Shown here: positions 1 through 6,697 of the stretch, piece after piece | Numbering within the stretch: position 1 is the stretch's first letter | Layout: every line of letters begins with the position of its first letter | Assembly: GCA_043801935.1 (NCBI GenBank) | Contig: JAZDLO010000041.1 | Span: forward strand, 1 to 16,314 | Length of the DNA stretch: 16,314 bases | Origin: JAZDLO01 sp043801935 | GTDB taxonomy: Bacteria; Actinomycetota; Thermoleophilia; RBG-16-64-13 | Reading direction: 5' to 3' | Translations under genes and position numbers: made by a program | Notes under the pieces: model-generated | Seen by the model: only the letters and a program-made list of their open reading frames with translations | Databases searched by the model: none | What the model was told of the DNA's origin: nothing

Positions 1-1479
1 CCATCGACGGTGGTCATCTTCGGCGCGACCGGAGATCTGAGCCGGCGCAAGCTCCTTCCCTCCCTGTACGTGATGCACCAGCAAGGGGTCCTGCCCCCCG
101 GATTCTCCCTGGTCGGTTTTGGCCGGCGCCCTTGGCAGGATACGGAGTTCCGGGCGTACGTGCGCCAGTCTCTCACCGAGAGCATAGGAGAGACCCCCAC
201 ATTTGACGCCTGGTCGGGTTTCGAGAAGGCCTTGTTCTTCGCCCCCGGAGATTTCGACGACCAGGCAGCTTTTGCCGATCTCAGCTCAGCGTTGGATCGG
301 ATCGATGCGCGTCGGGCGCGGACCGGCAACCATCTCTTCTACCTGGCGGCGCCTCCAAGCGCCTATCCATTGATCATCGACGGCCTGGGGCGGGCCGGCC
401 TCGGCGGGCGACGCGACGGTCCGGGATGGGCGCGTATCGTGGTGGAGAAGCCGTTCGGCCACGACCACGCGTCGGCGACCCAGTTGAACGGCCAGCTCAA
501 GCAGTGGTTCCGGGAGGAGCAGATCTTCCGGATCGATCACTACCTTGGCAAAGAGACCGTCCAGAACATCCTTGTCTTCCGCCTCGCCAACGGGATCTTC
601 GAGCCCGTTTGGGACCGTCAGTCCGTCGATCATGTGCAGATCACGGTGGCCGAGGAGTTGGGCGTGGGCACGCGCGGGCCCTACTTCGAAGAAACGGGCA
701 ACATGCGGGATATGGTCCAGAACCACGTGCTCCAACTCCTGGCTCTGGTGGCTATGGAGCCGCCACCCTCTTTCGAGCCCGATGCCGTGCGGGACGAACG
801 GGCCAAGGCGTTGCGGGCGATGCATCCTCTCGAGGGCGCGGAGGTGGACGTCGAGGTGGTCCGAGGCCAGTACGGCTCCGGTTTCATCGGCGGAGAGCCG
901 GTCCCGGCCTATAGGGACGAGGCTGGGGTGTCTCCGGATTCTCAGGTGGAGACGTTCGTCGCTCTGCGGGTCTTCATTGACAGCTGGCGATGGGCAGGGG
1001 TGCCTTTCTATCTCCGGGCCGGCAAGCGTCTACCTCGACAGGCTACGGAGATCGCGATCGAGTTCAAGCGGCCTCCACTTCTTCTTTTCGGAAAGGACCC
1101 GTCGCAAGAGCCGGAGCCCAACGTTCTCGCCATGCATATCCAGCCCGATGAGGGGATCACTCTCAAGGTGGGATCGAAGCTACCTGGTCCGGCCATAGAC
1201 ATCCATTCCGTGCACATGGATTTTCGCTACGGCACCTCGTTCGGCCGGCGATCCCCGGAGGCGTACGAGCGGCTGCTGCTGGACAGCTTATTGGGTGACT
1301 CCACCCTCTTCAGCCGGGAGGACGGCGTCGACGCTGCCTGGCGCTTCGTGGACCCGGTGCGGGGACGGTGGGAGGACAGCGGAGCGGCCCCACTCCATCT
1401 CTACGAGGCGGGGGAATGGGGCCCGCAGGCCGCGGTGGATCTCATGGCCCGCGACGGGCGCCGATGGAGGCGGCCGTGA
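1..1479 (+). CDS. zwf: Glucose-6-phosphate 1-dehydrogenase, 5' end cut by window
   Basis: Oxidises glucose-6-phosphate to 6-phosphogluconolactone with NAD(P)+, the entry step of the oxidative pentose phosphate pathway, in the cytosol. The reading frame is open from the first base and the N-terminal nucleotide-binding motif VIFGATGDLSRRK lies only four codons in, so the true start is a few codons upstream of the window; a GTG at position 10 is in frame but would cut off the beginning of the first beta strand. The family signature RIDHYLGKE (bases 529-555) carries the catalytic histidine pair region and the substrate lysine, and VVEKPFG precedes it. About 490 residues are visible, the normal family length. 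It overlaps opcA by 4 bases (GTGA), as in the actinobacterial tkt-tal-zwf-opcA-pgl arrangement. Identification is secure; cofactor preference is not readable. Confidence 0.97.
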   Translation, partial: PSTVVIFGATGDLSRRKLLPSLYVMHQQGVLPPGFSLVGFGRRPWQDTEFRAYVRQSLTESIGETPTFDAWSGFEKALFFAPGDFDDQAAFADLSSALDRIDARRARTGNHLFYLAAPPSAYPLIIDGLGRAGLGGRRDGPGWARIVVEKPFGHDHASATQLNGQLKQWFREEQIFRIDHYLGKETVQNILVFRLANGIFEPVWDRQSVDHVQITVAEELGVGTRGPYFEETGNMRDMVQNHVLQLLALVAMEPPPSFEPDAVRDERAKALRAMHPLEGAEVDVEVVRGQYGSGFIGGEPVPAYRDEAGVSPDSQVETFVALRVFIDSWRWAGVPFYLRAGKRLPRQATEIAIEFKRPPLLLFGKDPSQEPEPNVLAMHIQPDEGITLKVGSKLPGPAIDIHSVHMDFRYGTSFGRRSPEAYERLLLDSLLGDSTLFSREDGVDAAWRFVDPVRGRWEDSGAAPLHLYEAGEWGPQAAVDLMARDGRRWRRP

Positions 1480-2768
1480 GCGTCGACGATGCCCCTGGTC
1501 CCCTGATCAGCGCAGCAAAGGGCAGGCAGGTGACCCTTGCCGCGGCCGCCCGGGAACTGAGCGAAGCCTGGATGGCCGCCGACGATGAGGCCCGACGCAC
1601 ACGCGGCGAGGGTATGCTCCGCCTGCGCGAGGTCAATCTGATCGTCCACGTGGCGAGCGAGGCCGACGAGGGACCGGCGCGGACTGCGGCCGCGCGGTTC
1701 GTGAGGGAACATTCCGGGCGGGTCATCATCTTGGTGCCCCCGGCCCCGTCGATCTCGGCTCCCGACCGAGAGGCCGGGGGGTCACCGGCCCTCATTTCCA
1801 CCACCTGTTTCATCGACCAGCATTCCGGACGCCAGGTGTGCTCTGAGCTGGTGGTTATCGGGGCCACCGGGGAAGAAGGGCGGGCGGCGCGGGCCGCCGT
1901 CTTCGGGCTGTTGGTCCCCGATCTTCCGATGTTGGGCTGGTGGACCGGCGGTTTCTCTCAGCTCGACCCCACCCTGCTCTGGCTGGGGGAGTTCAGCGAT
2001 CAGCTTATGGTCGACTCGGCCCGGATCGACGATCGTGCGACAGGCGGTCCAGGGGTGGACCGCGGAGCGGGGATCCGGGCACTGGCTGGTCTCGCAGAGG
2101 GGGACCTGCGGACGCGGGTCCGGGACCTTGCGTGGCTGCGGAGCGCGCCTTGGCGCTCGCTCACCGCCGAGCTCTTTGACGATCCAGAACGGCGCCTGCT
2201 GATCCCTCGCATCAGTCGTCTAAGAGTGGAGCATCAAGGCGCCCTGTCTCAGGCCCTCCTCTATTCCGCCTGGTTCGGCTCGCGTCTAGGCTTGAACGTC
2301 GTCGGCGACCGGTGGAGGGAAGACGCTTCGGGCTGCGTGGCGCTTCGGCGCGACCCAGGCTTCCGCGGTGAAGAACGAACACCGGCGTCGATAGTCATCG
2401 AGTTGCAGTCACTGGGACCGCGGGACGGGGATGCCCCCGGTCTGGCGGCGGTTAGCATCTACGCGGAGCCGTCCTCTACGGAGACACCGCCTCCAGACCT
2501 CGCGGGCGAGGGAGACGGGCTGACCGGACCCGCGTTACCGGCGCTCTCCATGTGCAGGCGGCCGCATAGCCGCGTCTGCACCGCTTGTGTGGCCGAGGGA
2601 GCGGACGAGGTGGTGGTCAAGACCCTGGAGATGTCCCCGGAAGAGGATTGGGAGCTCCTATGCCGGGTCTTTGAGACGCCTCGACCGGACGCGATCTTTG
2701 CGGAGGCGGTAGGTCTGGCCGCGGCCCTGAGCGACACTCAGGGAGACCCGGCGCCGGCCGCGTCTTGA
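1476..2768 (+). CDS. opcA: Glucose-6-phosphate dehydrogenase assembly protein OpcA
   Basis: Partner protein needed for assembly or full activity of G6PDH in actinobacteria and cyanobacteria; it has no known catalysis of its own. Family hallmarks seen are an N-terminal alpha/beta segment (LREVNLIVHV), the LLVPDLPMLGWW element, DQLMVDSARI, and DLAWLRSAPWRSL. I chose GTG 1476 because GGAGG at 1466-1470 sits 5 bases ahead and it gives the 4-base overlap with the zwf stop; ATG 1464 is an in-frame alternative adding four residues. The product is 430 residues, a little long for the family. The C-terminal part has a cysteine cluster (C360, C368, C371 from the chosen start) that could be a redox or metal site. 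It is translationally coupled to zwf, so the two are expected in fixed ratio. Confidence 0.93.
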   Translation: MSVDDAPGPLISAAKGRQVTLAAAARELSEAWMAADDEARRTRGEGMLRLREVNLIVHVASEADEGPARTAAARFVREHSGRVIILVPPAPSISAPDREAGGSPALISTTCFIDQHSGRQVCSELVVIGATGEEGRAARAAVFGLLVPDLPMLGWWTGGFSQLDPTLLWLGEFSDQLMVDSARIDDRATGGPGVDRGAGIRALAGLAEGDLRTRVRDLAWLRSAPWRSLTAELFDDPERRLLIPRISRLRVEHQGALSQALLYSAWFGSRLGLNVVGDRWREDASGCVALRRDPGFRGEERTPASIVIELQSLGPRDGDAPGLAAVSIYAEPSSTETPPPDLAGEGDGLTGPALPALSMCRRPHSRVCTACVAEGADEVVVKTLEMSPEEDWELLCRVFETPRPDAIFAEAVGLAAALSDTQGDPAPAAS

Positions 2769-2851
2769 CGCCGGGTCGGCGCCCCGGTAGGGTACGGCTG
2801 AAGGGACCGCCGGCGCCAAGCTCCGGGATGGAGACCCGGGGCGAGGAAAGG

Positions 2852-3433
2852 ATGGTGAAGATCGAGGTGGACAAGAGCGCCGATCGCAATCCCAAGTCCA
2901 AGGTCCTCCTGGACGAGGAGCAGTTGGGCCGTACCCTCGCCCGCATGACCCACGAGATCGCCGAGCAGGCCCCCGATCTGGCCGACCTGGCCTTGGTGGG
3001 GATCCAACGGAGGGGAGTGGAGTTAGCGGCTCGCCTTGCCGGGCTCTTCCAGACGTTCTACGCGGTCACCCCGCCCACGGGGGCGATCGACATCACCTTC
3101 TATCGCGACGACATCGACACCCGCACGGGGCCGCAGTACGAGCAGCCGGTCGTGCACTCCACCGACCTGCCCTTCGACGTCAACGACAAGACGATCGTGT
3201 TGGTGGACGATGTGCTCTACACGGGGCGGACTATCCGGGCGGCTATCGATGCCCTGTTCGACTACGGGCGGCCTCTCTCCGTGCGCCTGGCCGTGCTCGT
3301 GGACCGCGGGCACCGCGATCTGCCCATCCGCCCGGACTTCGTCGGCAAGAACGTTCCCACCAGCCGCAACGAGCAAGTGGTGGTGCGTTTGGTGGAGACC
3401 GACGGGGCCGACGAGGTGCTCATCGAGGACTAG
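2852..3433 (+). CDS. pyrR: Bifunctional pyr regulator / uracil phosphoribosyltransferase PyrR
   Basis: RNA-binding regulator of pyrimidine synthesis that responds to UMP/UTP, with side activity as uracil phosphoribosyltransferase. The PRPP loop TIVLVDDVLYTGRT (about residues 114-127) has the paired acidic residues of type I phosphoribosyltransferases. Other PyrR hallmarks are GIQRRG (50-55) and DRGHRDLPIRPDFVGKNVPT (151-170). ATG 2852 was chosen because GAGGAAAGG lies just upstream and it gives 193 residues, near the usual 180-190; upstream in-frame starts (2828, 2765) would add a basic, proline-rich, unconserved tail. It begins 83 bases after opcA with no obvious promoter or T-run terminator between. 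No PyrR-type loop was seen upstream of pyrR itself; the only one lies between pyrR and pyrB. Confidence 0.95.
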   Translation: MVKIEVDKSADRNPKSKVLLDEEQLGRTLARMTHEIAEQAPDLADLALVGIQRRGVELAARLAGLFQTFYAVTPPTGAIDITFYRDDIDTRTGPQYEQPVVHSTDLPFDVNDKTIVLVDDVLYTGRTIRAAIDALFDYGRPLSVRLAVLVDRGHRDLPIRPDFVGKNVPTSRNEQVVVRLVETDGADEVLIED

Positions 3434-3525
3434 CGCGCGGGCGGACCCTGACGCCGAGGTTCCCGCGCCGCACCAAATCGAGGCGAGCTTGCTCGATGGT
3501 CGGGGCCGGCTCGGATGAACGGGGC

Positions 3526-3554
3526 TGGAGTCGCCACGGAGAGAGCGATACAAT
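3526..3554 (+). promoter_or_regulatory. Candidate promoter for pyrB
   Basis: A good -10 box, TACAAT at 3549-3554 (one mismatch to TATAAT), is preceded 17 bases upstream by a weak -35, TGGAGT at 3526-3531. Transcription would start near 3561, only about 50 bases before the pyrB ATG, so the transcript leader would consist almost entirely of the PyrR-binding hairpin. The rest of the spacer between pyrR and this site (3434-3525) shows nothing I can interpret. Confidence 0.5.
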
Positions 3555-3570
3555 CCCGTTTGAAGGCGAA

Positions 3571-3602
3571 CCTTTTAAACGCGTCCCGTGAGGCCGAAAG
3601 GG
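3571..3602 (+). promoter_or_regulatory. PyrR-binding hairpin covering the pyrB ribosome binding site
   Basis: CCTTT (3571-3575) pairs with AAAGG (3597-3601). Inside lies GTCCCGTGAGGC (3583-3594), which matches the conserved PyrR-binding loop (UCCNGNGAGGY), with CC/GG closing a short upper stem and an unpaired purine-rich side. AAAGG is also the only Shine-Dalgarno candidate for pyrB (ATG at 3610), so PyrR bound to this hairpin would hide the ribosome binding site. This matches the translational repression mode described for mycobacterial pyr leaders rather than the Bacillus attenuation mode; no terminator T-run is present. Confidence 0.8.
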
Positions 3603-3609
3603 TACCGAC

Positions 3610-4530
3610 ATGCACCTCATCTCAATCGACGATCTCACCGCAGCGGAGATCGAGAACCTCTTCAAGCTGAGCGACGGCTTTCTGGAGATCGCGTCGCGCG
3701 CCATCAAGAAGGTGCCCACGTTGCGGGGCCGCACCATCGTCAACGTCTTCCTGGAGCCGTCCACACGCACGCAATCATCGTTCGAGTTGGCCGGCAAGCG
3801 GCTCTCGGCCGACGTGATCAACATCAAGGCTTCGTCGTCGAGCGTATCCAAGGGGGAGAGCCTCAAGGACACCATCTTGACCCTGGAGAGCTACCGGCCC
3901 GACATCATCGTCATGCGCCACCCCCGGGTGGGCGCGTCGCGGATGGCCACCCGCTACACCAACGCCTCGGTGGTCAACGCCGGCGACGGGACCGGGGAGC
4001 ACCCCACCCAGTGCCTGCTCGACCTGTACAGCCTGCGCCGCGTCTACGGGGAAGTCGCAGGGCTCAAGGTAGCCATCGTGGGCGACATCCTGCGCAGCCG
4101 GGTGGCCCGCTCCGACCTGTTCGGCTTCCGCAAGATGGGGATCGACGTGCGCCTGGTAGGGCCGCCGACGCTTATGCCGCCCGGAATCGAGTACTGGGAC
4201 GTGCCCATCTACGACGACCTTGATGCCCTCGAAGACGTGGACGTGATCTATCTCCTCCGCATGCAGCTGGAGCGGGCGAAGGGCAAGGTGCCGCCGGTGC
4301 CTTCGCTACGCGAGTACAGCCGGGTATGGGGCCTGTCGCCGTACAGGGTGAAGCAGGGCCAGCGGGTGATGCATCCCGGCCCCATCAACCGGGGCGTGGA
4401 ATTATCGGGCGATCTGGCCGACGACGAACGCTCGCTGATCCTGCACCAGGTGGAGTCGGGACTGGCGGTGCGCATGGCCATCTTGTACCAATGCCTCGCC
4501 GGAAGTCTCACGGAGGAGCCGGCGGCGTAG
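3610..4530 (+). CDS. pyrB: Aspartate carbamoyltransferase catalytic chain
   Basis: Condenses carbamoyl phosphate with aspartate to N-carbamoyl-aspartate, the first committed step of UMP synthesis. The carbamoyl-phosphate loop EPSTRTQSSFE (residues 49-59), the second-subunit loop SVSKGES (78-84), MRHP (102-105), DGTGEHPTQ (126-134, with the catalytic-site histidine) and HPGPINRG (255-262) are all present. Position 55 is Gln where many ATCases have Arg, a tolerated position in the family. At 306 residues it has the normal length. The ATG is the only sensible start: it precedes the first conserved helix and has GAAAGG 8 bases upstream. It follows pyrR and is probably controlled by PyrR through the leader hairpin. 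No pyrC or carAB follows; an AT-rich promoter region and an unrelated operon start instead. Confidence 0.97.
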   Translation: MHLISIDDLTAAEIENLFKLSDGFLEIASRAIKKVPTLRGRTIVNVFLEPSTRTQSSFELAGKRLSADVINIKASSSSVSKGESLKDTILTLESYRPDIIVMRHPRVGASRMATRYTNASVVNAGDGTGEHPTQCLLDLYSLRRVYGEVAGLKVAIVGDILRSRVARSDLFGFRKMGIDVRLVGPPTLMPPGIEYWDVPIYDDLDALEDVDVIYLLRMQLERAKGKVPPVPSLREYSRVWGLSPYRVKQGQRVMHPGPINRGVELSGDLADDERSLILHQVESGLAVRMAILYQCLAGSLTEEPAA

Positions 4531-4648
4531 CGGAAAGGTCTGAGGTCGGGCCCCTCGAGCCCGGTGCAGGTGGAGAGAGGCGAGGCCTGAGAAGGCGACG
4601 GTGGCCTGATGAGTGCTTGACAGGCGAACTGATTCGCTTTAGTCTTGG

Positions 4649-4679
4649 TTTAGTTGACAGAATTAACGCGTCAACTAAA
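4649..4679. promoter_or_regulatory. Perfect 10-bp inverted repeat, probable operator
   Basis: TTTAGTTGAC (4649-4658) and its exact reverse complement GTCAACTAAA (4670-4679) are separated by 11 bases. The arm centres are 21 bp apart, two helical turns, as expected for a dimeric DNA-binding protein. The arms overlap the -35 and -10 of the strong promoter here, so binding should block RNA polymerase. A further partial copy, TTTAGT, lies at 4638-4643. The MerR-TetR regulator encoded at 10744-11709 in the same operon is the obvious candidate ligand, but this is inferred from position only. Confidence 0.75.
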
Positions 4680-4681
4680 AT
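4654..4681 (+). promoter_or_regulatory. Strong sigma-70-type promoter of the accessory operon
   Basis: The -35 is a consensus TTGACA (4654-4659). After a 16-bp spacer comes TAAAAT (4676-4681), one mismatch from TATAAT. The surrounding bases 4621-4700 are clearly more AT-rich than the genes on either side. Transcription would start near 4688, giving a leader of about 150 nt before the first gene (ATG 4836). The next convincing promoter downstream was not found, so this one may drive the whole operon. Confidence 0.7.
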
Positions 4682-4835
4682 AGGTAAGAAACAATCAAGG
4701 AGGACGATCGACAAGATAGCCCGGCCTGAGGTGGGGGCAGTCGGCCACCGGTCGGCGACTAGTTGCTGCTCTTGCGGTATCCAGGGCGCGTTGTCGCCGA
4801 GTCGTTTCGCCAAGGGTCAGATTGGGAGGGTGCGC
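4682..4835 (+). other. Untranslated leader with stem-loop candidate and orphan Shine-Dalgarno
   Basis: Gene-free leader between the promoter and the first gene. TCGGCGAC (4752-4759) and GTCGCCGA (4793-4800) form a perfect 8-bp stem enclosing 33 bases. A strong Shine-Dalgarno, AAGGAGG (4697-4703), lies near the expected 5' end but has no ATG, GTG or TTG at usable distance. The first gene has its own site, GGGAGGG at 4824-4830. I recognise no known riboswitch class. Between pyrB and the promoter (4531-4637) there is only a short GC hairpin, CGGGC/GCCCG at 4547-4563, without a T-run. Confidence 0.4.
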
Positions 4836-5606
4836 ATGAGTGAGTTGTTTCCGGCAAAGAGCATTGCCATCGAGGTGGTGAGCTGCACCGATCCGTCGAA
4901 GATCCGGCTGTTCAACCGCTGGTTCGACCAGCAGTATCTTGAGGCGCTCAGAGCGACTCCAGGGATCGTAGACGTCTATCGTTATCTCGACCTCGAGCCG
5001 GATCTAGGAGACCTAGCTGTGGGCCGCTTTGCGCCTTCACCGGGAAGCCCGACGCGCAATGTCACGCTCTATCGGATCGACTCAGACGATCCTTGGACCG
5101 TCATGCAGCAGGTCCAGAAGGACAACGAACGAAGGAGGGCCGGGAAAGAGCTGCCCGAGTACCTGGAGTCGTACGAGACCACCGTGTGGGATTTCGTCGC
5201 CGTCCGGCAAAGCGCGCAGGAGCCCGTGCGTCCGGCGACCAAGTCGCCGGACGGCATGCCGGAAGTCATCTTGCTGGTGTTCAGCGGGGCGGACCCCACC
5301 AAACAGATGGAGCACAACGACTGGTGGCTCTACGCGCACTCGCGCGATCTGCTCGAGACCCCAGGCATGACCCAGTGCGAGCGTTACCGCAATCTGGACC
5401 CCGATCGGGGCGATGACGACGCTCTCTTCTTGAACATCTACGAGTTCGATACAGACGATCCCGAGGGAGCTCTCCGGAAGATCCTCGATGATGATGAGAA
5501 GGTGCGTAAGCCTCAGGGTCGTTTCAGCCCCTTCAATCGGCCGTGCAAAGCGGGGGCCAGTGGACTGTATCGCCACTGGAACGTGATGAAAGGGCGCTGG
5601 TCCTAG
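4836..5606 (+). CDS. Duplicated dimeric alpha/beta-barrel-like protein, unknown function
   Basis: I do not recognise a named family. The 256-residue protein is two copies of one fold: roughly residues 8-123 and 142-252. Each half has a strand, a helix with N-x-W, then L-x-x-TPG and RY (27-50 in the first half, 161-184 in the second), a strand leading into D-x-DDP (82-86 and 205-209), a charged helix, and a closing aromatic strand. This is the pattern of ferredoxin-like dimeric alpha/beta barrels (EthD/antibiotic monooxygenase-like), which bind small, often aromatic or hydrophobic ligands; here the duplication could form the barrel in one chain. ATG 4836 has GGGAGGG 5 bases upstream; the frame is open further upstream but without coding character. 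First gene of the operon. No signal peptide or membrane segment. Role in catalysis or ligand binding is inference. Confidence 0.75.
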   Translation: MSELFPAKSIAIEVVSCTDPSKIRLFNRWFDQQYLEALRATPGIVDVYRYLDLEPDLGDLAVGRFAPSPGSPTRNVTLYRIDSDDPWTVMQQVQKDNERRRAGKELPEYLESYETTVWDFVAVRQSAQEPVRPATKSPDGMPEVILLVFSGADPTKQMEHNDWWLYAHSRDLLETPGMTQCERYRNLDPDRGDDDALFLNIYEFDTDDPEGALRKILDDDEKVRKPQGRFSPFNRPCKAGASGLYRHWNVMKGRWS

Positions 5607-5657
5607 AAACACACCGATATCGATTCGGCGAGCAACCCAACAACGTGAGGAGGAGAC

Positions 5658-6689
5658 GTGGCGAGAAAGCAATTCGACTACGATTGGAAGAAGATCCCCG
5701 AAGTGCAGATGTACGGGTACACCAAGGAAGAGGAGGCTTTCTGGCCCTCCCAGAATCTCCACCCCAAGTGGAAGATCCCTGAGAAGGTAGCCATCCAGTG
5801 CGCCATCTCCGGTGGCGGTGCCCGCATAACCCCCGGACAGAACCCGCATCACCCCGGGACCGATCTCGACACGATCAGGGAGTCGGCCGCGGAGGTGCTC
5901 GAGCTGGAAGAGGGTCCGTCGTGCATCCACTTCGACCATCCTCCGGACCAGTGCACCAACCGCAACGGCGAGCAGTTCGATCATGGCGATTCTTACGCCT
6001 ATGTGATCGAGCCTCTCATCGAAAAATACGGCTATGAGAAACTCTGCTGCCACATCAATACCCTGCGCGGATCCACCGAACAGCAGATGAAGCCTGTGTT
6101 CACCGGTCTGGCCGAGCTGACCTACCTGCAGCCCCGAGCGTCCACCAACTGGCTGAAGACCATCCTGCCCATCATGGAAGAGAACGGCATGGCCTTCGAG
6201 ATCGCCGTGCACGTGAACAGCGAGCTCGATCTTGGCCGCCGCATCCTTCTGGAGCCTGGCCTTATCAAGAAGCCTGCCATGTGGTGTGTTCTCTACGGGC
6301 TTCCCATGAAAGGCCCCCGCTGGCACTTCGAGTTCATCCCCAACGAGATCGCCATGGCGCAGCATCTGGTCTTGACGGTCGAGCGCATCCGGGAGATGGA
6401 TCCCGACGCCAAGATCCAGGTGATGCAAGGTGCCCGGCCGTCACGCTACATGGTCGTTCAGGCCATGCTTCTTGGCCTGAATGTCCGGGTGGGCCACGAA
6501 GACACCGTCTTCAAATACCCCCACAAAGACGATCTCCTGGTGAGCAATGCCGAAGAGGTCAAATGGGTGATCGAGACGGCCAGACTGCTTGGGCGCGAAG
6601 TCATGACGCCGGCTGAGTATCGCGAGTATATCGGTGTGGAGCCGAGGACCGGCAACGATCCTCACGCGTATGCCGGGGTTTCCGCCTAG
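5658..6689 (+). CDS. BKACE-family (DUF849) beta-keto acid cleavage enzyme, divergent
   Basis: The family performs a Claisen-type cleavage: a beta-keto acid plus acetyl-CoA gives acetoacetate and a new acyl-CoA, using a bound divalent metal. TIM-barrel features seen are a first strand VAIQCAISGGG (44-54), CIHFDH (89-94), and the family C-terminus NVRVGHED (275-282) followed by LLVSNAEEV and LLGREVMTPAEYREYIG. The metal-binding HxH of characterised members aligns with His91-Phe-Asp93 here, and the conserved Arg just after it is missing; the C-terminal metal-site Glu (E281) is kept. At 343 residues it is longer than the usual 270-310, with extra N-terminal residues and an insert around 105-135. 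GTG 5658 is set by GAGGAGGAG at 5647-5655. The substrate is not predictable. Next gene starts 8 bases after the stop. Confidence 0.85.
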   Translation: MARKQFDYDWKKIPEVQMYGYTKEEEAFWPSQNLHPKWKIPEKVAIQCAISGGGARITPGQNPHHPGTDLDTIRESAAEVLELEEGPSCIHFDHPPDQCTNRNGEQFDHGDSYAYVIEPLIEKYGYEKLCCHINTLRGSTEQQMKPVFTGLAELTYLQPRASTNWLKTILPIMEENGMAFEIAVHVNSELDLGRRILLEPGLIKKPAMWCVLYGLPMKGPRWHFEFIPNEIAMAQHLVLTVERIREMDPDAKIQVMQGARPSRYMVVQAMLLGLNVRVGHEDTVFKYPHKDDLLVSNAEEVKWVIETARLLGREVMTPAEYREYIGVEPRTGNDPHAYAGVSA

Positions 6690-6697
6690 GAGTGAGC

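Noticed and set aside
2769..2851. Second PyrR-binding leader or promoter upstream of pyrR
   Set aside because: GC-rich short hairpins are present, but the GTCC-N-G-N-GAGGC core is absent and no convincing -10/-35 pair was seen.
4547..4563. Terminator after pyrB (CGGGC/GCCCG hairpin)
   Set aside because: The stem is only 5 bp and no T-run follows, so an intrinsic terminator cannot be claimed.
4326..4835. Upstream extension of the first operon protein back into pyrB
   Set aside because: The extension overlaps pyrB, runs through the promoter and operator, and has no coding character; ATG 4836 has its own good ribosome binding site.
5082..6428. Long open frame of 448 codons on the - strand
   Set aside because: It lies opposite two well-supported + strand genes, has no recognisable motif, and reflects codon bias in GC-rich DNA.
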